From NCBI RefSeq assembly GCF_007992175.1, contig NZ_BJZT01000005.1, positions 62,001-126,000 on the forward strand: 64,000 bases of DNA, in the 5' to 3' direction. Under the pieces are notes generated by a model. It worked only from the letters and a program-made list of their open reading frames with translations. It had not been told where the DNA came from and did not search any database. This document shows positions 29,647 through 38,496 of this stretch, piece after piece; position 1 is the stretch's first letter; every line of letters begins with the position of its first letter. A program made the translations under genes and the position numbers. Origin of the DNA: Methylobacterium haplocladii. Its GTDB lineage: Bacteria; Pseudomonadota; Alphaproteobacteria; Rhizobiales; Beijerinckiaceae.

Positions 29647-30642
29647 ATGCATCGATCCATGCCTCGTCGCAGCCTGTTCGCGCTGTCCCTGCTCACCGTC
29701 GGTCTGCTCGCCGCCCCGCCCGCCTCCGCCGAAGACGCCTCGACGGCCGAGCAGACCATCGACGTCATGAACGCGCTGTTCGGCAAGCATCCGGGCGTGC
29801 GCGCCAACCATGCCAAGGGCACCGTGGTCGAGGGCAGCTTCACGCCGAGTCCCGAGGCCGCGAGCCTCAGCAAGGCCTCGCTGTTCAAGGGTCCGGCCGT
29901 ACCGGTGACCGCCCGCTTCTCGAACGCCACCGGCGTGCCGGCGATCCCGGACGGCTCGCCCGACGCCAATCCGCACGGCCTCGCCGTGCGCTTCAAGCTC
30001 CCCGACGGCGACATGGACGTCGTGGTCAACGCCCTGAAATTCTTCCCCGTCGCCACCGGCGAGGAGTTTCGGGACCTGCTGACCGCCGTATCGAAGAGCG
30101 GTCCCGATGCGGGCAAGCCGACCCCGCTCGAGACCTTCGTCGCGAGCCACCCGGCCGCCGGCAAGGCCGGCGGAACCGCGAAGACGCCGACGAGCCTCGC
30201 GCGCCAGACCTTCAACGGCATCAACGCCTTCGTGCTGGTCGACGCCGCCGGCAAGCGGCGGCCGTTTCGCTGGCGCTTCGTTCCAGTGGACGGCGAAGAG
30301 CTGATGCCACCGGACGAAGCCGCCAAACAGTCGCCAACCTTCCTCATGGACGAGATCCGCACCCGGATCGGCAAGGCGCCCGCGGCCTACCGCGTCGAGG
30401 CGCAGCTCGCCGAAGCCGGCGACCCGACCGACGATGCCACCAAGCCCTGGCCGGAGGATCGCAAGAGCGTCGTGCTCGGCACGCTGACCCTGACCAAGCC
30501 CGTCGCCGACAGCCTGGAGGCCGAGAAGACGCTGCTGTTCATGCCGAACGCCCTCGTCGACGGCGTCGAGGTCTCGGACGACCCGCTGATCGATGCCCGC
30601 GTCCAGGCCTACGCGATCTCCTTCGGGCGGCGGTCGCAGTGA
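29647..30642 (+). CDS. Secreted catalase-family peroxidase
   Basis: A 331-residue protein of the small catalase-related (SrpA-like) family, a haem peroxidase that removes H2O2 or organic peroxides. ATG 29647 follows GGAG at 8 bases and gives a signal peptide (SLFALSLLTVGLLAAPPASA). The distal haem side is GVRANHAKGTVVEGSF, followed by ARFSNATGVPAIPDG and ANPHGLAVRFKLPDG. The proximal tyrosine motif of large catalases is not obvious, as in other small members. A strong hairpin follows. Confidence 0.87.
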   Translation: MHRSMPRRSLFALSLLTVGLLAAPPASAEDASTAEQTIDVMNALFGKHPGVRANHAKGTVVEGSFTPSPEAASLSKASLFKGPAVPVTARFSNATGVPAIPDGSPDANPHGLAVRFKLPDGDMDVVVNALKFFPVATGEEFRDLLTAVSKSGPDAGKPTPLETFVASHPAAGKAGGTAKTPTSLARQTFNGINAFVLVDAAGKRRPFRWRFVPVDGEELMPPDEAAKQSPTFLMDEIRTRIGKAPAAYRVEAQLAEAGDPTDDATKPWPEDRKSVVLGTLTLTKPVADSLEAEKTLLFMPNALVDGVEVSDDPLIDARVQAYAISFGRRSQ

Positions 30643-30671
30643 AGCGGAAGAGGTCGATCCCAACGCTGTTT

Positions 30672-30706
30672 CCCGGACGTCTGAAACACGGTTGCAGACG
30701 TCCGGG
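30672..30706. other. Perfect 12-base stem-loop after the catalase-family gene
   Basis: CCCGGACGTCTG at 30672-30683 pairs perfectly with CAGACGTCCGGG at 30695-30706, loop of eleven bases. It starts 30 bases after the peroxidase stop. No T-run follows (GGAAGGG), so it may be an mRNA 3' end or a dispersed palindrome rather than a canonical terminator. Confidence 0.5.
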
Positions 30707-30919
30707 GGAAGGGATGTACCGGCGTTGGAAGGCCGTCACGAAACGCTAACCATGTCGTCGAATGCAGGTTCGGGCCCGTCCGCTCACCATTCGGTTCGTT
30801 AACGGCGCCCTCCTATTCTCGGGTCAGGTTGCACGTAGCCGGGCGGTACACGCTGCCCAAAGGCTCCGGCAGCCACGGTTCCGCTCTGTGTCCGGCCAGC
30901 AATCGTCGAGTGTGGTGCG

Positions 30920-31216
30920 TTGCGTATCCTGCGTCCCCTGGTCCTTGCCGGCATCGTCGGCCTCAGCAGCCTCGTCACCGGCTTCGTGGCCGTCGACAGG
31001 CTGGCGCATACGACCTTCCGGGCGCCCCCCGAGATGACCATCGCGAAGGCGCGCACAACCGACCCCGAGACCACCGGCACGGTGGTGCAGACCGCCGAGG
31101 CCCCGGCGATGAAGCCTGCCCGTACGATCGGCGGCTTCGACACCGAGCGCCTCAACGCCCTGATGCGCGGCGAGATGCCCCCGGCGCCAGCGGCGGCGCC
31201 CGCCCGCAAGCGCTGA
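30920..31216 (+). CDS. Small exported or membrane-anchored hypothetical protein
   Basis: A 98-residue protein from a TTG start with an N-terminal hydrophobic helix (LVLAGIVGLSSLVTGFVAV) that is a signal anchor or signal peptide. The remainder is a Thr/Ala/Pro-rich, probably disordered periplasmic segment ending in PAAAPARKR. No cysteines. Unrecognised. It precedes rarD by about 107 bases on the same strand. Confidence 0.5.
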   Translation: MRILRPLVLAGIVGLSSLVTGFVAVDRLAHTTFRAPPEMTIAKARTTDPETTGTVVQTAEAPAMKPARTIGGFDTERLNALMRGEMPPAPAAAPARKR

Positions 31217-31323
31217 TCCGACACCCTCAAGCTTGATGGCTGACCTGTGCAGGCGGTCTGCCGCGACGTGCGCGGCAGGGTAGAAGGCGACCGTCCGAAC
31301 CGGACGCGTCGTGGAAACTTCTC

Positions 31324-32211
31324 GTGGGCCTGATCTACGCGCTGCTCGCCTATCTGAGCTGGGGCCTCGTGGTGCCGGTGCATTTCCGGCTGCTCGACGG
31401 CGTCTCGGCCGAAGCGATCCTAGCGCACCGCATCGTCTGGTCGGCCGTGTTCGTCACGATCCTGCTGATCGTGCTGCGCAGGCGTCTGGCGAACCCGTTT
31501 CCCTTGCGCCGGCGCTACGCACTGTTGATCGCCTCGGCGGCGGCAATCGCCTTCAACTGGATGCTGTATCTCGTCGCCGTCGGCTCCGGGCACATGCTCG
31601 ACGCGAGCCTCGGCTATTTCATCAACCCGCTGGTCAGCGTCGGCCTCGGCGCCCTGGTGCTCGGCGAGCGCTTGCGGCCGGTGCAATGGGTCTCCGTCGG
31701 AATCGCGCTCACCGGCGTCGTCATCGCCCTGATCATGGCCGGGCGGCTGCCGCTGCTCTCGCTCGGCCTCGCGATCAGCTTCGCGCTCTACGGGCTGCTG
31801 CGAAAGATCGTCGGCGTCGATGCGATGATCGGCTTCTTCGCCGAGACCTTTCTGCTGCTGCCGGTGGCCTTACCCTACGTGCTGCTGTCGCCCGATGCCG
31901 TCCCGGCCGACGGACGGCAGTTCGGCCTGCTGCTACTCACGGGTGTGACGACGGCCCTGCCGCTGATCTGGTTCGCCGCCGCCGCGCAACGCCTCAGCCT
32001 CGCGACGTTGGGGCTGATGCAGTACCTCGCCCCATCCTGCCTGATGCTGCTCGGCATCGTCTTCTATGGCGAGACCTTGCCGCCGGACCGGATCGTGCTG
32101 TTCGCGCTGATCTGGCTGGCGCTGTTGCTCTACGCTGGCGATTCCCTGCGAACGGCTCGCCGGAACCGCGCCGCCGTGCGAGACTCTCGATCGAGCGACC
32201 TTCGAGGCTGA
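31324..32211 (+). CDS. rarD: RarD-type EamA transporter
   Basis: A 295-residue, ten-helix drug/metabolite transporter of the RarD branch. Family landmarks: LIYALLAYLSWGLVVPVHFRLL at the N-terminus, LAHRIVWSAVFVTIL, FNWMLYLVAVGSGHMLDASLGYFINPLVSV and LMQYLAPSCLMLLG. The GTG start follows GGAAA. RarD proteins are linked to chloramphenicol sensitivity in Pseudomonas, but the natural substrate is unknown. Confidence 0.9.
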   Translation: MGLIYALLAYLSWGLVVPVHFRLLDGVSAEAILAHRIVWSAVFVTILLIVLRRRLANPFPLRRRYALLIASAAAIAFNWMLYLVAVGSGHMLDASLGYFINPLVSVGLGALVLGERLRPVQWVSVGIALTGVVIALIMAGRLPLLSLGLAISFALYGLLRKIVGVDAMIGFFAETFLLLPVALPYVLLSPDAVPADGRQFGLLLLTGVTTALPLIWFAAAAQRLSLATLGLMQYLAPSCLMLLGIVFYGETLPPDRIVLFALIWLALLLYAGDSLRTARRNRAAVRDSRSSDLRG

Positions 32212-32311
32212 AGCCTCGAATGTCGTGCGCCGCATCGGCGGTGGCGCGCAGTCGCGCTTGCCGACGGCGTATCGCCGAAAGATCCATGGTTTTCGGTCGT
32301 GGGTCGAGGAC

Positions 32312-33343
32312 GTGACGAGCCCGGTAGCCGCCATGCGCAACAGCCTCACCGACGTCGCCGGCATCCGCGTCGGCCATGCCGGCGACGAACGCCTCGGCAG
32401 CGGGGTCACCGCGATCCTGTTCGACCGGCCTGTGGTCGCGGCGGTCGACGTGCGCGGCGGCGGACCGGGCACGCGGGAGACCGACCTGCTCGACCCCTCC
32501 GCCACGGTCGCGGCGATCGACGCCTTGAGCCTGTCCGGCGGCTCCGCCTTCGGGCTCGACGCGGCCGCCGGTATCGTCGCGCGCCTCGCCGAGACGGGGA
32601 GGGGGTTCGCCGTCGGCGGGATGCGCGTGCCGATCGTGCCCGGCGCGATTCTTTTCGATTTGGCGAATGGCGGCGACAAGGGGTGGGGCCGCTTCTCCCC
32701 CTATCGCGATCTCGGCTACGCAGCCGCCGTCGCGGCGTCCGAAGACTTTGCGCTCGGCACGGCAGGCGCCGGACTCGGGGCGCGCACGGCGAACCTCAAG
32801 GGCGGCATCGGCACCGCCTCGGCCGAGGCGGTGCCGGACAGGCCGTTTCGCGTCGGCGCGCTGGCGGCGGTCAACGCCTTCGGCCGGGTCACGGTAGGGC
32901 AGGGCCCGCAATTCTGGGCGGCGCCTTTCGAGCGCAGCTCGGAGTTCGGCGGCCTCGGCTTTCCCGCCGCGATGCCGGCCGACGCCTTCACCTGGCCGCG
33001 CGAGGCCCTGCTCGGCACGAACACGACACTCGCCGTGATCGCCACCGACGCGGCGCTCACCAAGGCGGAAGCCAAGCGCCTCGCGGTGGCGGCGCAGGAC
33101 GGTCTGGCGCGCGCCATCCACCCGGTCCACACGCCGCTCGACGGCGACGTGGTCTTTTCGGTGTCGACCGGCCGTCTGCCGCTCGCCGATACCGTCGGCG
33201 ACCTCGCCCGCATCGGCGCCGCGGCGGCGGACGTCTTGGCCCGGGCCGTGGCGATCGGCGTGTTTTCGGCAACGCGCCTGCCATGTCTCGACCTGCCGGC
33301 GTGGCGAGAACTCTACGCCTCACCCTCCGGCAAAGCGACATAG
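32312..33343 (+). CDS. P1 family peptidase (DmpA-like)
   Basis: N-terminal nucleophile hydrolase of peptidase family S58 (L-aminopeptidase DmpA/BapA type), which self-cleaves before a nucleophilic Ser. Visible: NSLTDVAGIRVGHAGD, VDVRGGGPGTRETDLLDPS, LSLSGGSAFGLDAAAGIVA and the probable self-cleavage area GTNTTLAVIATDA. GTG 32312 or ATG 32333 are both possible starts. Family members act on short peptides or beta-peptides. The last 31 bases overlap the convergent DUF2165 gene. Confidence 0.87.
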   Translation: MTSPVAAMRNSLTDVAGIRVGHAGDERLGSGVTAILFDRPVVAAVDVRGGGPGTRETDLLDPSATVAAIDALSLSGGSAFGLDAAAGIVARLAETGRGFAVGGMRVPIVPGAILFDLANGGDKGWGRFSPYRDLGYAAAVAASEDFALGTAGAGLGARTANLKGGIGTASAEAVPDRPFRVGALAAVNAFGRVTVGQGPQFWAAPFERSSEFGGLGFPAAMPADAFTWPREALLGTNTTLAVIATDAALTKAEAKRLAVAAQDGLARAIHPVHTPLDGDVVFSVSTGRLPLADTVGDLARIGAAAADVLARAVAIGVFSATRLPCLDLPAWRELYASPSGKAT

Positions 33344-33807
33344 ATCAGCACGCCGAGCAGGATCATCACGAACCGGAATGCGTCGTCCTGGCCGTTCCAG
33401 GTCTTGGACATCCACATGCCGAACCACTCGCCGCCGATACCCATGAAGCCAGTCTGGAACACCAGGACTCCGAGGGTGAGCCCGGCGATGGCCCAGGCTT
33501 TGGCGGCGGCGAAGCGTGGGGCTGGAGCGCGGAGCGCCGGAACCATGAGTGCCGCGCCGATCCAGCAGAGCCCGGCAACGAGGGCCTCGCTCGCCACGAT
33601 CAGCATGAAAGCAGCCTGCTGCAGCCCCGGATCGGTGATCGCCCGGCCACGGATCGCGGAGCCGGGCTCGACCGTGTCCATCGACAGCACGTGCCGTACG
33701 AAGTCGCGATTCACCGCCGGATCGACCACGTTGCCCGTGACGACGAGCGAACAGGTCAGCGCGATCCCGGCCACGAGCAGGAGCTTCGAGGCACGAAGCA
33801 CGGACAC
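33313..33807 (-). CDS. DUF2165 family membrane protein
   Basis: A 164-residue protein with four membrane helices typical of DUF2165: SKLLLVAGIALTCSLVVTGNVVDP, then QQAAFMLIVASEALVAGLCW, AIAGLTLGVLVFQTGFMGIG and FVMILLGVLIYVAL. The GGEWFGMWMSKTWNGQDDAFR segment before the last helix is characteristic. Function unknown. It heads the end of a run of small genes on the minus strand (34766 to 33313). Confidence 0.85.
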   Translation of the reverse strand: MSVLRASKLLLVAGIALTCSLVVTGNVVDPAVNRDFVRHVLSMDTVEPGSAIRGRAITDPGLQQAAFMLIVASEALVAGLCWIGAALMVPALRAPAPRFAAAKAWAIAGLTLGVLVFQTGFMGIGGEWFGMWMSKTWNGQDDAFRFVMILLGVLIYVALPEGEA

Positions 33808-33809
33808 CG

Positions 33810-34121
33810 TCAGTTTGTGCCGCCCTGGGACGGTGCCGCCATCAGCTCGATCTTCTCGATCGCCTCCTTGAGGGAACGGATGCCCTCGGCGGTGGTGCGC
33901 AGATGCGCTACGACGAGGCGGCGGCTGTCCCCGGCATCGGCCTCGGAGATATCTTGGACGAAGGTTTCGAGGACGAGGGAAAACACACCGCCGCGCATCC
34001 CGAAGACCGGAGCTACGTCGAAGAACAGGACCGGTGCATTCGCGCCACCTTCGGCCGCGACGAGCCTGTCCGGGCTCGACAGTCGCGGCGAGCGCGCGTC
34101 GTCGTCGGTTGCGCCCGCCAT
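33810..34121 (-). CDS. Hypothetical protein, 103 residues
   Basis: Unrecognised small protein. The middle is hydrophobic and strand-like (APVLFFDVAPVFGMRGGVFSLVLE, given here in part) and the C-terminal half is a long helix (AEGIRSLKEAIEKIELM). ATG 34121 has GGGAG six bases upstream, better than ATG 34127. It ends two bases before the DUF2165 start, so the two are probably one transcript. Confidence 0.6.
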   Translation of the reverse strand: MAGATDDDARSPRLSSPDRLVAAEGGANAPVLFFDVAPVFGMRGGVFSLVLETFVQDISEADAGDSRRLVVAHLRTTAEGIRSLKEAIEKIELMAAPSQGGTN

Positions 34122-34252
34122 GCCCATCTCCCGCGCCAGCGTTTCACGTGGAAGCTAAGCGCGTCTCCTGCCGAAGGACAGAGCGCTATCCGGCGACGTA
34201 TACGCTCGTACCGCACATCCGTGCAGAACGGCTCCGAGCACGGTACCCGCGA

Positions 34253-34543
34253 TCAGACCGGGCCGTCCTCCTTGGCGTCCGCGACGAGCTGCGCCAGACC
34301 GGCATCGACCTCGGCGCCGAGCATGGCGCGCTCGGCCGACGTCAGATCCCGCGACCACTTCGGCCCAGCGAAGCCCTCCGCGCAACGCGCCCGCTCGGAC
34401 GCGATGTAGGCCTCGGTCTCCGCGGGTTGGGTGCGCATGGCGTGCTGGAACCCGAACCACGCCGCTCGCTCGACCACGGCGAGACGGGCGCGCAGGCGGA
34501 TCATCACCGCCCGCTCCGGGCTGACGTCGTCGCTGTCGCTCAT
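34253..34543 (-). CDS. Hypothetical protein, 96 residues
   Basis: Unrecognised, cytoplasmic, mostly helical: VMIRLRARLAVVERAAWFGF, then ETEAYIASERARCAEGFAG and TSAERAMLGAEVDAGLAQL. One cysteine, no signal peptide. Strong GC3 bias on this strand supports coding. It sits 13 bases after the small exported protein on the same strand. Confidence 0.6.
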   Translation of the reverse strand: MSDSDDVSPERAVMIRLRARLAVVERAAWFGFQHAMRTQPAETEAYIASERARCAEGFAGPKWSRDLTSAERAMLGAEVDAGLAQLVADAKEDGPV

Positions 34544-34556
34544 GAAAGGTTCCGCA

Positions 34557-34766
34557 TCAATGGCGCTGCTCGCAACGCGTCTTTACGTAGGTGTTCGTAT
34601 CGGCAGCCCTCCCTGAGCCCGCCGCGACGGTCGGACCCTGGATCAGGCATTCCTGAAGGGAATGGGCTTGGGCGGTGACGATGTCGAGGGCCGTCTCCCG
34701 GGTGCAATCCGGCGCCGCCACGGTGTTCGCGCAGACGAGGGCGACGACGAGGATCGTGTTCATCAT
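34557..34766 (-). CDS. Small exported hypothetical protein with four cysteines
   Basis: A 69-residue precursor from ATG 34766 with a short signal peptide (MMNTILVVALVCANTVAA, cleavage before PDC). The mature part has three cysteines (PDCTRE, LQECLIQG, KTRCEQRH), and a fourth lies in the leader. It starts a run of small minus-strand genes. Function unknown. The 274 bases upstream to 35040 hold a hairpin and no gene. Confidence 0.6.
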   Translation of the reverse strand: MMNTILVVALVCANTVAAPDCTRETALDIVTAQAHSLQECLIQGPTVAAGSGRAADTNTYVKTRCEQRH

Positions 34767-34959
34767 GGCGTGGAACCCGGGGTGACGATGACGACGCGGG
34801 ACGGCTTGTCGGCAAACGAACCTATCCGCGGGCCAAAAGGCTCCGTCGCGGCGGTCGGTCATAGCAGCGCGGGTCGAGCGACGTCGTCTCGCCCGACACA
34901 CCGGCCGGGCGATCGCGGGAAGCCTCGAAGGCCTCACCTCCAACGTGTTTGCAGCCAGA

Positions 34960-34986
34960 TCCGTAACGGACCAAAGCCGTTACGGA
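34960..34986 (-). terminator. Stem-loop downstream of the type I secretion genes
   Basis: TCCGTAACGG at 34960-34969 pairs perfectly with CCGTTACGGA at 34977-34986, loop of seven. It lies 55 bases after the HlyD-family stop on the minus strand. There is no T-run, so it would be an imperfect terminator or a Rho-linked 3' structure. Confidence 0.4.
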
Positions 34987-35040
34987 CGCAGATCAGCCGG
35001 AGCGACGTCCAGCCCGTCGTCTTACGTCCGGGCAGCGGTC

Positions 35041-36408
35041 TTATCGTTCACGCCAGGCCTTGGCAGCCTGATCGTTCAGCGGCTTGGTCAGGTAGCTGAG
35101 CACGGAGCGTTCCCCGATCTGCAGGAACGTCTCCACGGGCATGCCGGGGATCAGCCGAACGCCGCCGAGCTTTTCCTTCTGCGTCTCGCTGATCTGGACA
35201 CGCGCCGTATAGTAGCTGGACCCGGTCTTCGGATCGGTGGTCACGTCTGCGGATATGCGGCTGACCTGACCTTTGATCTCCGGCGTCGTGCGTTGATTGA
35301 ACGAGGAAAAGCGCAGGATCGCCGCCTGCTCCAATCGCACGTTGTCGATGTCTTGGGGCTGGATCCTGATTTCCACCGCCAACTGGTCGGATGACGGCAC
35401 GATCAGCATCGCGGGCTCGCTCGGCGTCACGAGGCCACCGATCGTATGGACAGACAGCTGATGCACCGTCCCGTCCTGCGGAGCGCGAAGCTCGACGCGC
35501 TTCAACTGGTCCAGGGCCGCCACCCGCTTCTCCGAAAGCTCGGACCATTTGCCTCGGATCTCCGAAAGGTCCTTGCTGATCTCGGTATCCATGTCGCCAT
35601 CGACCTGCAAAATCTTCAGTTCGGTTTCGGAGATCTTACCGCGCGTCGAGGCCATCGCCGCGATCAGTTGGCCCCGCTCCCCTTCCAGCCGTGTCGCATC
35701 GCGCTCGAGCGTCATGACGCGCGAATAGGGAACGAGGTTCTTGGCGAACAACTCGTGCACGCCCTTGAGCTCCGTGCCGATCAGATTGATTTCCTTTTCC
35801 TTGGCCCGCGCCTGGTCGGTCAGACCCACGATCTCCTGACGCAGCTGCGTGATCCGCTCGCGCAACTGTGCCTTCTGACCCTCGCGGCCGGCCACGCGCG
35901 ATGAAAACAATCGGCCCTCACCCTCGATCAGATGCGCGACGGCCGGATCGGCGGACCTCATCGTGAGCTCTGACGGAAAGGTCACGCTCGCGGCTCCGCC
36001 ATGCTCGGCCTCGTCGCGGGCGCGCCGCGCGGTCAGTTCGTCGAGGGCCTTCAGGACCATGTCGAGGCTCGCTCGGGTCTGGGTCTCGTCGAGCCGGATC
36101 AGCACGTCTCCGGCCTTGACGCGATCCCCCTCGCGCACGCGCAATTCGCCGACGACGCCACCGGTGGGGTGCTGCACCTTCTTCACGTCGGATTCCACGA
36201 CGAGCTGACCGGGGGCAATGATCGCGCCGGAGATCTCCGTCATGGTCGCCCAGCCACCGAGACCGCAGACCAGAACCGCCGATGCAGCCCACGTGAGACC
36301 GAGATGGCGGCGGATCGAGGCGTGGGTGCGCGGGGCCGGTTGCTTGAGAATGCCGGAGGCTGCGGACGCGAACCTCGTATCGCCGGCGAGACTCCGACTT
36401 GCGACCAT
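35041..36408 (-). CDS. Type I secretion membrane fusion protein (HlyD family)
   Basis: Periplasmic adaptor of a type I secretion system, bridging the ABC exporter and a TolC-like outer-membrane channel. It is 455 residues: cytoplasmic N-terminus, one membrane helix (LTWAASAVLVCGLGGWATM), a biotinyl-lipoyl-like strand region (VQHPTGGVVGELRVREGDRV), a long coiled coil (about 140-310), a second lipoyl half (RVELRAPQDGTVHQLSVHT) and the HlyD-family C-terminal barrel. ATG 36408 overlaps the ABC gene's stop (TGATG). The open frame continues far upstream but is antisense-like there. Confidence 0.92.
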   Translation of the reverse strand: MVASRSLAGDTRFASAASGILKQPAPRTHASIRRHLGLTWAASAVLVCGLGGWATMTEISGAIIAPGQLVVESDVKKVQHPTGGVVGELRVREGDRVKAGDVLIRLDETQTRASLDMVLKALDELTARRARDEAEHGGAASVTFPSELTMRSADPAVAHLIEGEGRLFSSRVAGREGQKAQLRERITQLRQEIVGLTDQARAKEKEINLIGTELKGVHELFAKNLVPYSRVMTLERDATRLEGERGQLIAAMASTRGKISETELKILQVDGDMDTEISKDLSEIRGKWSELSEKRVAALDQLKRVELRAPQDGTVHQLSVHTIGGLVTPSEPAMLIVPSSDQLAVEIRIQPQDIDNVRLEQAAILRFSSFNQRTTPEIKGQVSRISADVTTDPKTGSSYYTARVQISETQKEKLGGVRLIPGMPVETFLQIGERSVLSYLTKPLNDQAAKAWRER

Positions 36409-38198
36409 CACGCACTCTCCTGCAGGTCGCCGAGCGCGGCACGCCGTTCGCCGGACGAATCCGATGGCACCAGGGCAGGCGCCGGGCGCAACACGCGCCT
36501 GAACACCTCGTCCTTCGGCCCGAAGGCCTGAGCGCGGCCTTCCGACATCATCAGAACGAGATCGACGGCGGCCAGGGCGCTCGGCCGGTGTGCCACCACC
36601 ACGCAGATCCCCCCGCGCTCCCGCACGCCGAGGATCGCTTGCGTCAGCGCGTTCTCGCCCTCGCCGTCGAGGTTGGAGTTGGGCTCGTCGAGAACCACGA
36701 GGAACGGCTCGCGGTAGAGCGCCCGCGCCAGTCCGATGCGCTGGCGCTGACCGGCCGACAGGCCGGCACCGCCTTCGCCGATGGCGGTGTCGTACCCCTC
36801 GGGAAGGCGGAGGATGAGCTCGTGGACGCCGGCCGCCTTCGCTGCCGCAATCACATCCTCCGGATCGGCCTCTGTCTGGAAACGACTGATGTTCTCGGCG
36901 ACGTTTCCGGCGAACAGCTCCACATCCTGTGGCAGAAAGCCCAGATGCGGACCCAGTTCCCGGCTCGCCCACTGGTCGAGCGCAGCATCGTCGAGGCGCA
37001 CCTTGCCCCGGAGTGCCGGCCACACGCCGATCAGTGCCCGCACCAGCGATGATTTTCCCGACGCGGAGGGACCGATGATCCCGAGCCCGTCGCCAGCCTT
37101 GAGCGAGAGCGTGACATCGTGAACCACGATGCGCGTCGTGCCGGGCGGCCCGACGCTGACGTTTTCGACGCTGAGGCTCCGTCGTGGGACAGGCAGCGGA
37201 TGCTGCCGGCCGGTGGGGGGCACCCGCCCGAGCAGTTCGGACAGGCGCGTCCAGGATTGCCGGGCCTGAACGAACCCCCTCCAGTTGGCGATGGCGAGCT
37301 CCGCCGGCGCGAGCGCACGCGAGACCAGGATCGAGGACGCTATGATGATGCCCGCGGTCGCCATGTTGTTGATCACCAGCCACGCGCCCAGGGCGAGCAC
37401 GGCCGATTGCAGGGCCGTGCGAAACACCTTGGAGCCGGCCCCGAAGAGACCGGTGATATCCGAGACCTTCTGCTGGGCCTCCATGTAACCGCGATTTGCC
37501 CAGGACCAGCGTTCCGCGAGCTGTCCCTGCATGCCGAGCGCCGCCAGGACTTCGGCATTGCGCCGGCCCGACTCGGCCAGACCGTTGCGGCTCATGGCAT
37601 GAATGGTGGCGGCGTTCACCGACGTGCGGGTCTTCCGGTCCGTCGCGAAGGTGATCACCGCGAGGACGCAAGCGCCGACGAGGGCGGCGACACCGATGGC
37701 CGGGTGGAACAGAAAGCAGATCATCAGGTAGATCGGCATCCACGGCAGGTCGAAGAGGGCGCCGAGGCCTGGGCCTCCCAGGAAGGCGCGGATCTGATCG
37801 AGGTCGCGCAAGGGCAGAAGGCTGTCGCCCGTGAACGTTCCCTTGAGGGGGGCCCGGACGACGAGATCGAAGACCCGTGTCGAAAGCGCCTCGTCGAGGG
37901 CCGCACCGATGCGAGCCAGGATCCGCGCGCGAAGCGTCTCGAGCAGCCCCTGGAAGGCATAGAGCGTCAGGGCCAGGGTCATCAGGCCGACGAGCGTCGG
38001 GATCGATCGACTGGGTATCACCCGATCGTAGACTTCGAGCATGAAGAACGATCCGGTCAGGTACAGAATATTCACGAGCCCGCTCATGGCGGCAACACCG
38101 ATCAACGCGGTGCGGAAGGGAGCAAGAGCCGACGACAATTCCGCCGAACCCGATCGACCGGCTGGCAGTGTGATGTTGCCGTACGCGATACCGGACAT
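36408..38198 (-). CDS. Type I secretion ABC transporter (PrtD/HlyB-like, no C39 domain)
   Basis: Inner-membrane exporter with fused membrane and ATPase domains, 596 residues. The N-terminal half has about six helices in PrtD style (LVNILYLTGSFFMLEVYDRV, SRSIPTLVGLM). The ATPase half has Walker A GPSASGKSS near residue 376, FLPQDVELFAGNVAENIS, signature LSAGQRQRIGLAR and Walker B FLVVLDEPNSNLD. It lacks a C39-like peptidase domain, so the substrate should carry an uncleaved C-terminal signal. ATG 38198 follows GAGGA at 9 bases. Confidence 0.93.
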   Translation of the reverse strand: MSGIAYGNITLPAGRSGSAELSSALAPFRTALIGVAAMSGLVNILYLTGSFFMLEVYDRVIPSRSIPTLVGLMTLALTLYAFQGLLETLRARILARIGAALDEALSTRVFDLVVRAPLKGTFTGDSLLPLRDLDQIRAFLGGPGLGALFDLPWMPIYLMICFLFHPAIGVAALVGACVLAVITFATDRKTRTSVNAATIHAMSRNGLAESGRRNAEVLAALGMQGQLAERWSWANRGYMEAQQKVSDITGLFGAGSKVFRTALQSAVLALGAWLVINNMATAGIIIASSILVSRALAPAELAIANWRGFVQARQSWTRLSELLGRVPPTGRQHPLPVPRRSLSVENVSVGPPGTTRIVVHDVTLSLKAGDGLGIIGPSASGKSSLVRALIGVWPALRGKVRLDDAALDQWASRELGPHLGFLPQDVELFAGNVAENISRFQTEADPEDVIAAAKAAGVHELILRLPEGYDTAIGEGGAGLSAGQRQRIGLARALYREPFLVVLDEPNSNLDGEGENALTQAILGVRERGGICVVVAHRPSALAAVDLVLMMSEGRAQAFGPKDEVFRRVLRPAPALVPSDSSGERRAALGDLQESA

Positions 38199-38496
38199 TC
38201 GAGAGATCCTCAGGAGGTCGCGATTACCGGGCTCGGCCGGCGGGAACCTCACCGGCCGAACCCGCACTGAAATCTGCGTATCCGTACTGCCGCATCAGAT
38301 ATTGTATTGCGGAAGATATTCCGAAAAATTGGCACTTCGACCTTGAGAGAGCGCCCCGACGCCAGAAAATTACGCAGAAAGTAATTTAGCGTCTAGAGCT
38401 AAAGTCTTCAAAGATGCCAATTTTACCGCTATTTATCGATTATTTAACGGCCGCCAGCGGAAAGTTATCCCGCAAGATGGCTACTTGTAATCTTTC
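38199..38496. other. AT-rich promoter region of the type I secretion genes
   Basis: No gene seen. It is AT-rich compared with the flanks, with a short hairpin CGGAA-GATA-TTCCG around 38311-38324 and several poly-A/T tracts. It lies between the likely substrate gene and the exporter, both on the minus strand, so it probably holds the exporter's promoter or an attenuator. Confidence 0.4.

Noticed and set aside
36409..37743. Upstream half of a 900-residue frame ending with the HlyD protein
   Set aside because: The added N-terminal part lies inside the ABC exporter in another frame and is low-complexity Arg/Gly. The HlyD start at 36408 overlaps the ABC stop in the normal way.
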